A stretch of 64,000 bases of DNA from the NCBI GenBank assembly GCA_032718565.1, contig JAVGVS010000447.1:211501-275500 (forward strand), given 5' to 3'. The notes beneath the pieces are model-generated. The model did not search any database. It saw only the letters and a list, made by a program, of their open reading frames with translations, and was not told the origin of the DNA. This stretch comes from Distichodus sexfasciatus (Eukaryota; Chordata; Actinopteri; Characiformes; Distichodontidae). The stretch's first letter is position 1. Every line of letters begins with the position of its first letter. The translations under genes and the position numbers were made by a program. Positions 32,211 through 44,044 of the stretch are shown here, in pieces.

Positions 32211-33240
32211 ATGCTGATGATGTTGGTCCTGGTGGCCTCGTCGAGCTGCAATCTCCAGTGGGCTTCAGGGTGGTTCTCAGCAAGAGCGTGAAGTGGCCGA
32301 GTCTGAGTCCATGGTGGTCATCGGTTGGAACATGGTGGAGTGTCCTCTGCAGGTTGGGCTTGAGGATGTGATGCTGCGTCAGGTGGAGGAGTTTTTGTTA
32401 ATGACTGAGTGGAACAGGCAGCGGGTGTTCAACAGACGGATCGGTGCAGCATTTGCTGTTATGTTGGCGCTGTAAAGGTCCATCTTGGTGAAGAGAGAGC
32501 TGAGACGGATAGAGCTGATGAGTTCAAACCTCAAACCTCAACTAACCCTGCCTGTTTTGTAGTTGTTATTGCTGTTGTTGCTTTAAATTCTCCATTTCAC
32601 CTCCAACAAACCTTTTCTCCCAGGTAGAGCCAGTACGACTGCGATAAACATCTCTGACAGATCACTTCTCTGCATGAGTGCTACCTGCATTATTTACAGA
32701 ACACTGTTCTTTTTTAAATGTTAATGTCACAGCGTTTTGTTCAGTGACTGATCTGATGAGACTTTTGAAAAAATGCATTCCTCAGAAAGTTATAAATATC
32801 CATGAAAGACGAAAACATTCCCAGAAAATGACATTTGCACATAAAAGTGACGGGTAAGAAAAAGCACTTAACGTTTTAGGGTTGATAGATCCTGTGGAGG
32901 ATAAAAATAAAACTAATTTCCATGCAGTTCTATATATATATTTTTAGAGGTGTGACCAATTATCAGATCAGCGATTAAAATTTATACAATATCTCGATGT
33001 ATCACGATGCATGCCATACATTTTTCTACATTTCCTCACATTGCACACAGATCGGGCAGTAAAGTTACTACCGGGATGTTCTTTTTAACTACAATTTTTA
33101 TGCCACAGCCAGAAAATCATCCAAACAATGTCGTTATGATACAATCCAGGGGTTTTCAACGGCTTCTAGGTAGTAGTTGTTCATTGTGTGTCTGTCTGTG
33201 AGGGAGGCACACAGAAATTTTTACTTTTATTATTTTATAA
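32211..33240. other. no gene seen
   Basis: Open frames of 60-72 codons at 32293-32627 have no domain. At 32940-33010 there are 'tatctcgatgtatcacgatg' motifs of an hAT-like relic. Confidence 0.4.
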
Positions 33241-33244
33241 TATG

Positions 33245-34515
33245 AAGTTGGTTGCCCCTTTGCAGTTAAAACAGCTTCCACTCTTCTTGGAAGACTTTCC
33301 ACAAGTTTTTGGAGTCTTTCTGTGTCCAATCATTCTGTAGAGCATGTATGAGGCCAGGCGATGGACGAGAAGACCTGGATCACAATCTCTGTTTCTGGGG
33401 CAGTTGTTTGCCCTGTGATCAGAAGGTCGCAGGTTTGAATCCCAGGACTAGTAAAGGTAGCACTGAGATACTCGTGAGCAAAGGTACCGTCGCCAAGCAC
33501 TACTCCCTAGGTGCCGCCAGCTGCCCACTGCTCCTTCATGGACGGGTCAAATGCAGAGGTCACATTTGGTTGTGGTGCACTGTGTACTGTGCTGTGGTGT
33601 GTTCACAATGACAAATAATCACTCACTTTCAGTTCATCTCAAAGCCGTTGGATGGGGTTGAGGTCAGGGCTCTGTGCAGTTCCAGTCACGTTCTTGCACA
33701 CTGAACTCATCCAACCATGTCTTTATGGAGCTTGCTTTGTGCTCTGGGGCACAGTCATGCTGGAGTAGAAAAGGACCCACAAAGTTGGAAGCACAGCATC
33801 ATTCAAAATGTCTTGGTGCTGAAGCATTAGGATTGGCCTTTACTGGAAGCAAGGGATCTACAACCCAAACCCTGAAAAACGGCCACCGTTTTCCCTCTTC
33901 CACCAAACCTCACAGTCAGGCAGGTAACGTTCTCCCAGCATCTGACAAACCCAGATTCGCCCGACTCACTGCCAAATGGAGAAGCGTGGCTGGTCACTCT
34001 ATAGAACATTTCCACTGCTCTACAGTCGAGTGTCTGTGTGTTTCACACCACATTTGGCATTGGACTTGTGAGGTTATGTGGGGCTTGTGTGCAGCTACTT
34101 GGCTGTGGAAACCCATTACATCAAGCTCCTGTTGCTTATATTAATGCCAGTAGAAGCTTGGAAGGCTTCATCTGTGGAATCAGCAAAGCTTTTCCTTAGC
34201 ACCATGTTCCTTAGCAGTGGTTGACGTCACTCTGTGACATTTCGTGGTCTTCTTCTCGGTGGCTGAGTTGCTGTTGTTCCTAAACACTTCCACATGCCAG
34301 AAACATAACTTACTTACATATGAGCGTGGAAGATCCAGCAGGGATGAGTTTTCACCAACCTTCTTGTTGCAAAGGCTGCATCGTGTCACAGAACCATACT
34401 TGAAGTCACTGAGCTCTTCACAGCTCTATCTTCAGAATTGCGAGTCTTTTGAACGTTCTGCAATGGTCGTTAAATTGACACAAGCGGCTCTGGCCTTTGG
34501 TGTTGTGGAATAAAG
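33245..34515 (-). pseudogene. Tc1-like transposase relic, SINE-interrupted
   Basis: Read on the minus strand, the N-terminal end (near 34330-34390) shows CSLCNKKVGENSSLLDLPRS, the paired-like HTH region. Then comes a 'LGTTATQPPRRRPRNVTE' linker (about 34230-34290), and the C-terminal end (33245-33310) reads LVESLPRRVEAVLTA. The order is that of fish Tc1/mariner transposases. Frame changes and stops occur along the length, so no active enzyme is coded. A SINE-B at 33393-33636 interrupts the C-terminal third. Confidence 0.85.
33393..33636 (+). mobile_element. SINE-B copy, full length
   Basis: Head 'ctggggcagttgtttgccct', B-box-like 'gcaggtttgaatcccaggac', 'ggtagcactgagatactcgt', body 'gctgcccactgctccttcat', and tail 'tgacaaataatcactcactt'. 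The Tc1 relic resumes directly after it. Confidence 0.9.
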
Positions 34516-34763
34516 GCAGCACTTTACCTGATTGCTGAGCACCACTTTCTTCGGCAAACCACTCACCTGAGACCACACAAATGACCGTGATCAGAGGAAA
34601 AAGGGAGGCAATAAGCGAGAGAACACACCACTCTTCCTCTTTCACCATTATTCCACTTTTCCTCCTTTGTTCCCATTGTTTAAAAATCTCCTCCCACACG
34701 CCGGAGCTGATTTATCAAAATGGACTTGATTATGAATAACAGTGTACAGGTTCATGGAAACAG

Positions 34764-35066
34764 GCGGCACAGTGGCGCAGTGGTTAGCGCTGCAACCTCA
34801 CAGCGAGAAGGTCCTGGGTTCAAGCTCCGGTCAGCTGTAGGGTCTTTCTGTGTGGAGTTTGCATGGATGTGCTCCGGTTTTCCTCCCACAGTCCAATAGC
34901 ATGCACTATAGGTTAACTGGCGACTCTAAATTGGCCCCGTAAGGTGTGAATGTGAGTGTGATTGTGTGTGTGTTGGACCCTATAAATTCCCGGGCTAGGC
35001 TCCAGTTCCCCTGCGACCACAGTTGGGATTAAGCGGCTCGGATAAGGAATGAATGAGTATGGATAT
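34764..35066 (+). mobile_element. tRNA-like retroposon, full copy
   Basis: The head is 'ggcggcacagtggcgcagtg' then 'gttagcgctgcaacctcaca' (A-box-like), and 'ggtcctgggttcaagctccg' follows (B-box-like). The body carries 'tgtgtggagtttgcatggat' and the end 'agttgggattaagcggctcg' then 'gataaggaatgaatga'. It is a very common fish interspersed element. 3' pieces recur reversed at 17755-17870 and 45984-46110. Confidence 0.8.
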
Positions 35067-35499
35067 AGTAATACAGATAAATAACAGATTTATTTTATGT
35101 AATTATTTATAATATTATATTTATTATACAGAATTCATATCAAAATATATACATTTAATGTCAAATTCTAGCTAATAAATAGCTCAAATATATTTCCCTA
35201 CATTAACCTCATCTCTTTTTTAACACATCTCTTTCTGCAACCCAGCGCTACAGATTCCTAAACCGTTCAGTTGTAAAAACATCAATTCATACTTTAACCT
35301 TCACTATGAAATCATAAATTTATGGACTGTATTACATCTTCTAGTAATGTAAGAACCTTGAGTAACCACAGCTTTTTATTAAAATATTAATAAGACATAA
35401 AAAGAGCCTGTGTGTTTCCTGGTGAAATATGAGTGAATAATAAACGAGCAGTCTCATCTCCACAGCTTCTCCAACGTTGAGAAATGTCTATTTAAAAGT

Positions 35500-35981
35500 G
35501 TTAATAAAATGCCTGACCTAATGTGGGGAAACTACTTTTAAACGACAGCTTTTCAAGTTACAAAGTAGTATTTAACGTATTTAAACTCCACTACAAGCTA
35601 CACAGGAACAGTAACAAGCTGTTTCATCCAGTAATGCTGAATATTGGTGTGTTTAAAAATATGTTAAAAATGATAAAAGTAATATTAAAATCAATATTTT
35701 TAACAGTGTAACATCAAATCACAATCAGGTTATGATGGTGCGTTGGAGGTAGAGAGTGTTGTGATAATGCTTGTGTAATGTAGCCAATTAGATGACACCT
35801 TAGCTCATTTAGCACCAATCATGAACTCCCGCTAGTTGAAAATAACCGTATTTATCAAGATAGAAAGATAATCAAAAATTAAAAAGGAGTTTTTAAAAGT
35901 AGTTTCACTACTGATACACTAGTTTAAAAAGTAGGTAAGTTAGTAGTGATGCTAGTTTTTGTTAGCTGCTTCCCAACACTG
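35500..35981 (-). mobile_element. hAT-like element, reverse partner of 27781
   Basis: Ends 'gttagctgcttcccaacact' + g, the reverse of CAGTGTTGGGAAGC. It carries 'aactacttttaaacgacagc' and 'gtagtttcactactgatac' motifs. Confidence 0.6.
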
Positions 35982-35989
35982 CTGGAAAC

Positions 35990-37260
35990 TAAACAGTAGC
36001 TGCCAAAATGAACATCTGAGCCTCTGTGTTGGAGTTTAGCTCCAGTCTCATCGCCTAATTGGGAGATGAAAAGATTTAGTTGATTTTTGGATCTGAAAGC
36101 CATATTTTACCAAGCGGGTTCAACTTGACATCGCTCTCACAATCCGTCCAGACTCCGCGGTGACACTCTCTGCCTCGTTAAGGAATTACGTCCTGCTGAA
36201 CTTGTTGTCACTCTTCTTGGCTGGAGCTCTGCAGTGCTAAGCTAATTAGCATGAGCGCTAGGCTAATTAGCTTGAGATTGGTGTGAGTATTAGGAGACTT
36301 GGCAGCTTCCTGCAGATCTGTCGGAGAGATGCAACAATCGCTGCATAAAACAGCAAATATGTGAATATTCTGAAGTTCTGGAATGTCCTAAAGTTTATAA
36401 GTTAACTTTTTCGTTTCTCAAATTTACGTTTTATCCCAGTTGTTGTCTTGTGCTAAATTTGGCAACTACTTTTGAGTTTAAGTTTTTGGATGATTAGGTT
36501 TAGTTCCATTTTCGGCATTTCTATGTTTCATATTTTGGTTGCTAGTAGTTACGTTTTAGTTTTAGTGATTTTAGACAAAAGTCAGTAAATAATACATATA
36601 AAGAGTCAGCTCTTTTGTTGACAAAGTCTTACTTGCAAACATGACCTGCTTCTAAAAAATTGAATATATTGAAATATTTGAACATCTGATGAGTCCACCA
36701 GTTAACAGTTTAGTCCCGTTTCTTCTTCTTTGCTAAATCAAATTACATTTCCTCCCAGCTTTCAAGTCGGAGATCAAGTTTTATCTCAACATCTTATTTT
36801 TGTCACGGAAAAAGGTTGTTCATGAACAATTTTTCGTCGCATTTATTGCTAGTGAAATTAACATCGGTGGCTGATAAATTTCTCGAGCACAAACTGAATC
36901 TACTTTTTAGAATTGAGAGAGAGAGAGGGAGCTAACGGCAGAATCCCGGGGTTCTTCACAACTGAGTGAATTCAAAGCCTCAAAGCAACTTCTACAAAAC
37001 TCTGAGTCTCTAATGAGCGAGCCTGGGGCAAAAGCAAAGGAGAAACTTTTACACAGGACCAAAGTCAGGAGTTGAAGCTCAGAAGGGGACGATGACCCTG
37101 CTCTGGGCAGCGCTACGGACTAAAATGTAGAATGACGTTTGCAGAAATAGGATTACACAAGCAAACCAGGCTTCTCCAGGTCATTGATACTTAATATTTA
37201 ACCAGTTAGCGCTGCTCAGTCTTTAGTAGAATTTAAGCAGGTGATTATGTGTCATTGTGA
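35990..37260. other. no gene seen
   Basis: Intergenic. A short 'gctaattagcatgagcgcta' / 'ggctaattagcttgagattg' duplication at 36239-36280. No coding signal. Confidence 0.45.
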
Positions 37261-37264
37261 ACAC

Positions 37265-37385
37265 AGCACAGCGCATAGAGCACCACAACAAAATGTGCCT
37301 TGCTCATGAGTACCTCAGTGGTACCTTTCCTGGTCCAGGCAACCCTCCGATCACACGGCCAACACCCTAACCAATAATCTGCAAG
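37265..37385 (-). mobile_element. SINE-B copy, reverse strand
   Basis: 'gtgccttgctcatgagtacc' and 'tcagtggtacctttcctggt' then 'ccaacaccctaaccaat' are reversed SINE-B. It is internally deleted. Confidence 0.75.
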
Positions 37386-37435
37386 GATCAGCCAAAATAT
37401 CTCATATCATAAAACATATATTAAACATCCTGAAG

Positions 37436-37615
37436 ATGGCAATTGGTGGCGTTCGCCCCATGAAGGTGGCTGGTTTGAATCCTGGACCAGAAAAGGTACC
37501 ACTGAGGTACTCATGAGCACCTATGGGTTAAATGGGTTAAATGCAGAGCTCACATTTCATTGTGGTGCACTGTGTGCTGTACTGTGTTCACAACTCACTT
37601 TCACAAAGTGTTTTG
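37436..37615 (+). mobile_element. SINE-B copy, internally deleted
   Basis: 'ggcaattggtggcgttcgcc', 'ccactgaggtactcatgagc' and 'gcagagctcacatttcattg'. It lies about 50 bp from an inverted SINE-B, so the pair could form a hairpin in a transcript. Confidence 0.8.
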
Positions 37616-38629
37616 AGTGTAATTTTTGGGCAGAGCGAGCAATGTTTGAGCTAAATGTCCTGCGCTGGTGCCACTGTCAACTGAGGATTCTGATTAAATC
37701 TACCAGAACTAAGTGTTACATCACAGTTTGTTCTCTTGCTGGACTTGTGTTCTCTTGCTCAGAAAACAGCAGCGTTCATTACGTGAGAACTCAAGAGCTC
37801 ATGTCAGAACTACCCAGTCAACATCGAGACACTGTGTTCTCTGCTGAAAGTTCCTGTTCTGATTCGTTTTAACGCGTAAAAATCGCTAGGCATTAAAATT
37901 GATTTTCATTTCAGTTTGTTCTGATCAGAACCTTCATTTTCCTGAGACGATCACCTGATTTGGGATCTCTAATTTATTTAATAACTTGATTTAACATAAG
38001 TGAAAACAAGATGAACTTGTCTTTATATTAATTCGCCTGTAGGAGGAGATTGTTGACTCAGATTTACGTCTATCGGCGTCTCTTTTCTGTACACACATCG
38101 TCTTGGAGATGCTGTAATTACAGGGTTTGCGCATCGGCTGTGTTGTTAAGAAAACAGATCCAGCTGATGAGCGGGGAATTAGATGCAACAAAGGAAAACA
38201 AAAACTGAAAGTAGACAATCAATTCCTGAAGAAATTGCGGTATTGGTGAAGTCATTTTTTTCGTGTTTTGCTTTTCCATGTATGAATAAATATGTGTTGT
38301 TTCTGTGTTCGGCAAAGCACTGTGGGATATTTCCACTTCTTATTATTGTATGAGCACAATTAATGTCAGTCTGTACACATACACAAACACACACACACAC
38401 ACACATTTGTCCTATGTTCCACAGTGAGAGTGTCTTCAGGAGTTAATTAGCATTAACGAACCACAGACATGCCCAGGATGAAGAAATATAAAAATCCTGT
38501 GGAAGATTGGGCAGTGCATTGTGGGTTCAGCACTGGGAAGCTACGGCAATTAACAGCTGCAATTAATGTGAATTCAAGTTGGGTTTATGCTGCTTTACTT
38601 TTACTACGAGTCTCAAGGCTGGAGCTGTT

Positions 38630-38752
38630 GCTAGTGTAACGGTTATGGAGTTGTCCACGTGAACGTGATCCGAGGGTGGCCACTTCAAATCCTGGAGCGG
38701 TACTGAGGTACTGCTGAGGTACTCATGAGCAAGGTACCGTACCCAGACTCTA
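38630..38752 (+). mobile_element. SINE-B 5' half
   Basis: 'gttgctagtgtaacggttat', 'ccacttcaaatcctggagcg' and 'gaggtactcatgagcaaggt'. A short internal duplication ('gtactgaggtactgctgagg') is present. Confidence 0.7.
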
Positions 38753-38764
38753 GTGTCCTAGAGC

Positions 38765-39145
38765 ACAAAATTTGTAATATTCCCAGTGTTCTCCACATTA
38801 CGCTTCACAGGATCCAGGAGCCCACTATTGAACAATATTCCAGCCCAATATTCCGATTATTGCCTTATGTTCCACAGCATTTTCCTTTACTGGCTCCTCT
38901 AGCCCAGTTTTACCAAAATGGCATAATATTCCATGCCTTTTTCCTTCAGCAGATTCTGGAGCCTAGGATTCCCGGAAATGCCGATATTCAACACCATTAT
39001 CCTATGCTGGCACCTAGAGCCCAGTATTCCCAAAATTGCTTAATATTCCACAACATTTTCCTTCACCGGCTCCTGAAGCCTACCCAGTATTCCCAATTTT
39101 CCACCCATTTTCCTTCACCGGCTCCTGGAGCCGAGGATTCCATAT
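38765..39145. repeat. degenerate minisatellite, about 59-bp unit
   Basis: About six units with the pattern 'ttccacagcattttccttca', 'ctggctcctggagcccagta', 'ttcccaaaatggcataata'. It supports a 152-codon plus-strand frame (38725-39183), but the period is not a multiple of 3 and units fall in different frames, so the frame is accidental. Confidence 0.85.
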
Positions 39146-39654
39146 ACAACCTGACACTCGAAAATATGTACATAAACGAGTAGCTCTAGGCCTCCTGATG
39201 AAACAGCATAAGGCATGTATGTGTAGCACATGATATTCCAGTAAACGCATAAATGATTAGATAAGGGTTAGATAAATGCTCCAACATGTTGAAGATTAGA
39301 AAAGGTTAGAAGTAGCTTCACCAAAGTGCGATGATGTCAGAAACATGATGTTCTACTTCTAAGCAGGACTTTCAGCAGTAATTACAGTGTAACTGGACAG
39401 TGGTTCTGACCGGTGGAATTAGACCGGGCTTTTTTCTCCGGGTGATTTGTGGGGAGTGGAACAGCTTCTCCCAAACACTCTTCACACAGCTGATAATTTC
39501 CCACGAGGCTTCTCGTCTGACGGCCTTGCGGCGAGAAAATGCTGCCAACTAGAGGGTGATGAGTGATGGCAAGAGAAAGAGAGAGAGAATTAACACACGC
39601 TGTTTGGCAGCACACTTTCTCACAGTCACTCTGGGAATATTTTAATTATATATA

Positions 39655-39657
39655 ACC

Positions 39658-39687
<30 letters not shown>
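39655..39687. repeat. AT microsatellite
   Basis: 'tatatatatatatatatata' run. Next to it there is only AT-rich intergenic sequence. Confidence 0.9.
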
Positions 39688-39688
<1 letters not shown>

Positions 39689-39904
39689 GCGTATCCTGAG
39701 TAATTAGAATAGTCATCTTATTTAACGATCCAATTAGATAAGCATAGCCTGAAATAAGGAATGAGTCATTTAGTTTACGGTTGCTGTCGCAAGTGAAAAA
39801 TTGCAGTACTGAAGAATTACAAGGAAAAAATAATGTTACTCATAATTAACAATGCAGGGATTTCATGCATGAATTTGGATCACACTGAAAGTCTGATCTG
39901 GTGA

Positions 39905-40240
39905 GATAGATAGACGAATGAATGTCGGAAAAGATTGAGAGAGAGACAGAGTGTGAGAGAGGGAAAGAGAAAGCGAGTCAGAGAGAGAGAAAATAAGCTA
40001 AATGAGGAAGGGAAAAAGACGGAGCAAGAGAGAGAGAAATGAGAGAGAAAGATTAGAGGCACAGAGGAAGAAATAAGAGAAACATGAGAGACGAAGAAAG
40101 AAAGAACTTAAGGAAGAGAGAGAGAGAGAGAGAGAGAAGTGCAGGGAAAAAGAAAAAGAAGAACAAGGCCAAAGGAAAAAAAGAGAGATAGAAAAGACAA
40201 TGAGAGAAAAGAAGACAGAGAGAGAAATAAAGCATTGACG
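39905..40240. repeat. polypurine (GA) tract
   Basis: Purine-rich on the plus strand with a (GA)n run at 40115-40136. Minus-strand 'SLSLSL' frames are shadows. Confidence 0.9.
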
Positions 40241-40349
40241 ATAGATAGAACAACAAAGTAGTTAAACAGACTGATAGACAGATCGATTGGTTGTTTGATT
40301 GATTGATTGAATGATAGATTGTTTAAAAGAATGACATAACATCAAAACG

Positions 40350-40351
40350 AC

Positions 40352-40388
<37 letters not shown>

Positions 40389-40440
40389 TAGATAGATAGA
40401 TAGATGAATGGATAGATGAAATAGATAGATAGACCGATAG
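40350..40440. repeat. GATA tetranucleotide repeat
   Basis: 'gatagatagatagatagata' units, interrupted near 40388 and 40405. A classic fish microsatellite. Confidence 0.95.
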
Positions 40441-40641
40441 ATATGTCATGCACACACCATATCCTGCGACCGATAAAGTAGGACCCGGCAGTGGTCGCTC
40501 ACGATTTAAAGGGTTTAAAAGGAGTAATTTCCTCGCGGCACGTCGCTCTGCCATTGAGTCACCCGGCCCATCTCTCCCACTCTGTTGGCTTCGACTGTGA
40601 GTACTCTCAGTTATTGGGTTCATCTGCGATGAGGCATGATT

Positions 40642-41356
40642 TAAGGCGTGTTCACATGGCGTCTTTTTGACAAGAAAAAAGTTGACAGCGGCGGCTTTTA
40701 GCAAAAAGCTGGCAGCGTTAGGTTACAAATAGCAGCGAGCAGCGTCTTTTGATGCTATAACAACAGCTGCAACAGTAGCCTAGTGCTGTGTGATGCTAAA
40801 AAATGTTGAAAAAGTTACAGTTGATGACAGCTGCTGTTTACCGCTGAATTTGCAGTATTGATAACTATTGCTAAGCGTATGCTAGCCTTAGCTAGGTATT
40901 AATTTTTAACGACAAGTAGTAGATGATAACCTTACCTGAACAACCAAGGATCCGTCCAATCTGTGCCCACACAGCCTCTTTGTGATGTATGTTATGATAG
41001 AGTTGTGTACTCATATCATACAGCTCGCCCCATGCTCGAAACCAGGGCGATTATGGTTTATCTACCGGCTTCCGTCTCCATTTTTTTCTTGTTGTTCTTG
41101 TTGTTATGGAAGCGACAGGGGTCTACGCTACTAAACGTCATTGGTCAACTGTCAAAAGGCACTTGGTAGGCGTTCTTTCCAGAAAAGTTGAACTTTTTCA
41201 GCTTTGAAAAGTGTCTGGACTGCGAAAAAGACGCCGGTGGTGGCGTTTAAAAAAGCGCTCAGGACTTTTTTGAAAAAACGGTTTACTCCATAAAGTTATA
41301 ATGTAAAACAGACGCTGGCAGTTTGAAAAAAGACGCTGAGTGTGAACATAGCCTTA
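40642..41356. mobile_element. TIR element, PIF/Harbinger-like
   Basis: The left end is 'taaggcgtgttcacatggcg' then 'tctttttga'. The right end reversed is 'TAAGGCTATGTTCACACTCA' then 'GCGTCTTTTT'. These inverted ends of about 30 bp bound a 0.7-kb GC-richer body with internal 'gcagcgt/gacgct' motifs. The flanks are TTA-like but not a clean duplication. No transposase. Confidence 0.65.
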
Positions 41357-41962
41357 CTGTGGAAATTCTTGCTCTTTGTGTAAGAGAGTTCTTAAATCAA
41401 CTCTCGTGGCAATCCTACCTACCCGTGTACTCAGCCGCGTTTGGGTTAACCACTCGCTACATGGGCTAACGGCTAACAAGTAGCAGTTTGCTAAATCCTA
41501 ACCAGATCACTGGCTATCTGTGAAAGTTCAGCATTTGAACCGTCCTAACCCAGATCACTGTCCGAATCGTGAAGCCATCCGACAGCCGCCTAACACGGCC
41601 GCTGGAAGATTAACATCTGTCCATTCACGTCGTATCCTAACCAGATCCCTGACAATAGATAGATGTTTGAATGATACTTTCTGTGATTTGATATGAATGG
41701 AAGTGATGGTAGATAGATATCCTGAATTAAGATAGAACTGAAATCGTGTCGTAACTGGCTTCACGTGATGTCACCAGGCGATAAACCGCTTTCCGATTAA
41801 TGTCGCTATAATGTCGTGTCGTGATGAACCTATTTACACTCTCACTAGACAGACATGCAGATAGATACTGTTGAGGAAAAAACAGGTCAGTACTAAATAT
41901 AAATCTTAAATATTCCCTCATCGACCTCACATTTATATTCCAAAATCTCTTCCCTCCCCAGA

Positions 41963-42325
41963 GGCGCGTCTGTCCCCCACCGCTCCGGAGAAACCACCAA
42001 AAAAGCGGGTATTATTAGCCTCAAGCGACTGGAACGTCACTCGGCCGGATTGACAGCAGGGACTGACGACAGGAGAGGAAGACGACGGGGCGCGAGGAAG
42101 CCTTCGTCAGGAGGATACACACACGTAAACACACACCTAGGGATAATCGCACACACACACCCCCCAAGACAGTATCAACCTTCCCCCAATTACTGCAACT
42201 GCCTTCAGCGTTTTGAGGCCATTGACAAACAAGGAGGCAAAAAATATAAGCCTAAAACCTCCAGCCCGAAAAGATCAAGGCAAAATAATAAATATATTTA
42301 TATCCTTTGTTCCTGCGTTAAGTAG
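41963..42325 (+). other. unrecognised open frame after an acceptor-like site
   Basis: A pyrimidine-rich 'cttccctccccag' is followed by a 121-codon open frame (GETTKKAGIISLKRLERHSA, later RRGRRRGARKPSSGG). It is GC-richer and more basic than its surroundings, but the second half is CA-repeat and low complexity. I do not recognise it. It may be a chance frame. Confidence 0.15.
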
Positions 42326-42769
42326 CCGCAAAAAGGGGCAAAGTTCACGGAAACGTTGCCCCTTTTTAAAAACGATCAGTTTTAACAGTCACCGGAAACC
42401 AGCTAAAATAATGATGTTTATTCCTACATTTGTGCAGCTATTTTGTCATGGCCCAAAACTGTTAACTGCGGTCTGGTATTTACCTTATTATAATTTCGAG
42501 ACACAGAACGTTTATTCTTTTTGTGACATTCTGTGTTGCTGATCCATCTAGCAAATGATCAGGAATTTGGAAAATGTTAATATGCCTTGTAATGAAGAAG
42601 GAAAATGGAAATAAATTGAATTTTCACCAGTTAAAAGAGAAATACACCCCAAACCTGCCATAACATTATGCCCACCCAATGCAAAGTGATACCTGAACTG
42701 AACTTTCTAGCAAATTCCACAGAGAATGTGGAGGCCAGCACCTCAGACTTGTTATTTTTGACTCTCTCA

Positions 42770-42900
42770 AGTTATCAAAAAAAAAAATGATGTCAAGCTG
42801 CCCAGGGCCACCAGAACACACATGTACATCCTTCTCTGTCTTCAAGGGCCTCCTGAAGACTCATCTCTTCAAACTTTCCTCTCTGACTGAGCTTCGTACA
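42770..42900 (+). mobile_element. possible LINE 3' fragment
   Basis: 'tcttcaagggcctcctgaag' and 'actcatctcttcaaactttc' resemble the end of fish non-LTR ORFs (FK.LLKTHLFKLSS). Only a short scrap, family not resolved. Confidence 0.35.
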
Positions 42901-43419
42901 CTTAGAACTGTTACCGCTGTTACTAAGGACGGATGAACGTTTGTGGTTTGTGGGAGTGGATTCAGGAGTTAATTACAACAACTTCACCAAAATCCGCCCC
43001 AGGAGCCCAGCATCGACGTCCTGATTAAACTCCTCCGCTAATTATAAAGTGGTATTAACTGGAAGAGGTGTGTGGAAGCCTTGAATGAGCGGACAACACT
43101 AGCCACAAGCGAGAACTGAAGGATGTTGGAATTTTCCTGCAGTGGCAGCAGCAGGAGGAAGAACACAGAAAACCGTCGCGTGTAAAAGCATAAAAGCATT
43201 TCTCTGTTTCATACATACATGCATGTGACGGAGTTAGCCCCTGTCATGCTACCAAAACAATTTAATCAAGACCTGAATATAGACAGCAATTCATAAATAA
43301 AATAAGCTCAGACATCAAGGCTATACGTATATATGGTATATACGGTATATATATACAAATTCACAATATCGGTATCGGACATAACAAAGTGTCATGTTTA
43401 TTAGCACACATATGATAAT

Positions 43420-44044
43420 ATGTGACCCTCCACGGCAAAACCAGTCGCCTGTCGCAAATTGAGTTATGATGTTTTCGTGAAAGGGCATAAATCAACTGCG
43501 CTTGATACCTATATGGAATGAATGGAATACGACATATGACTGAATATCAACATTCAAAGGTCGGGTTTTTTGCCATCACGCCAAGTGAAAGCGAGGAGAA
43601 ATCTGCGTCGAAGTTGACTATCGCCGTAGCACTTTCACAGGCGGCAGATGCTTGATGCGGCGGCTCTACGTTTGCATTGCGGTAACCTCGCTGCATTCAC
43701 AGCCACCCGCGGATAGCCTACCTGCGTTGAGTTAACTGAACTTCGGAGAGCGGAGATGGATTCCGGAAAATATCTTCGCTGATCCAACCAGTGGATTTAC
43801 CGTAATGTAGTAGAGCGGTCAAAACACAAACTTTTAACATTCCTGCTGGAATTGAATTTACTATCGAAGTCCGTTTTTGGGTGGAAGGAAGTTTTAGGTC
43901 AAATTTATTCACAACAGTACAGTATAGACCTTCCACTGTTCCAAAACACTAAAAACAAAAAATCACAATTTTTAAACAACATAGCATTCGTTTTTCTCAA
44001 AACCTCGTTGCGACAGCATTGGTTTTTTGCCGTAGAGGTCATAT
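43420..44044. mobile_element. 0.63-kb TIR element, copy 1
   Basis: The left end is 'atgtgaccctccacggcaaa' + accagt. The right end reversed is 'ATATGACCTCTACGGCAAAA' + AACCA. It aligns along its length to 51427-52043 and 55091-55743 ('acagtatagaccttccactg', 'aacactaaaaacaaaaaatc'). It has no transposase frame, so it is non-autonomous. The family is not recognised. Confidence 0.85.

Noticed and set aside
33309..34144. Plus-strand frames of 100 and 156 codons
   Set aside because: They are antisense to the Tc1 transposase relic and run through the SINE-B insertion, so they are not genes.
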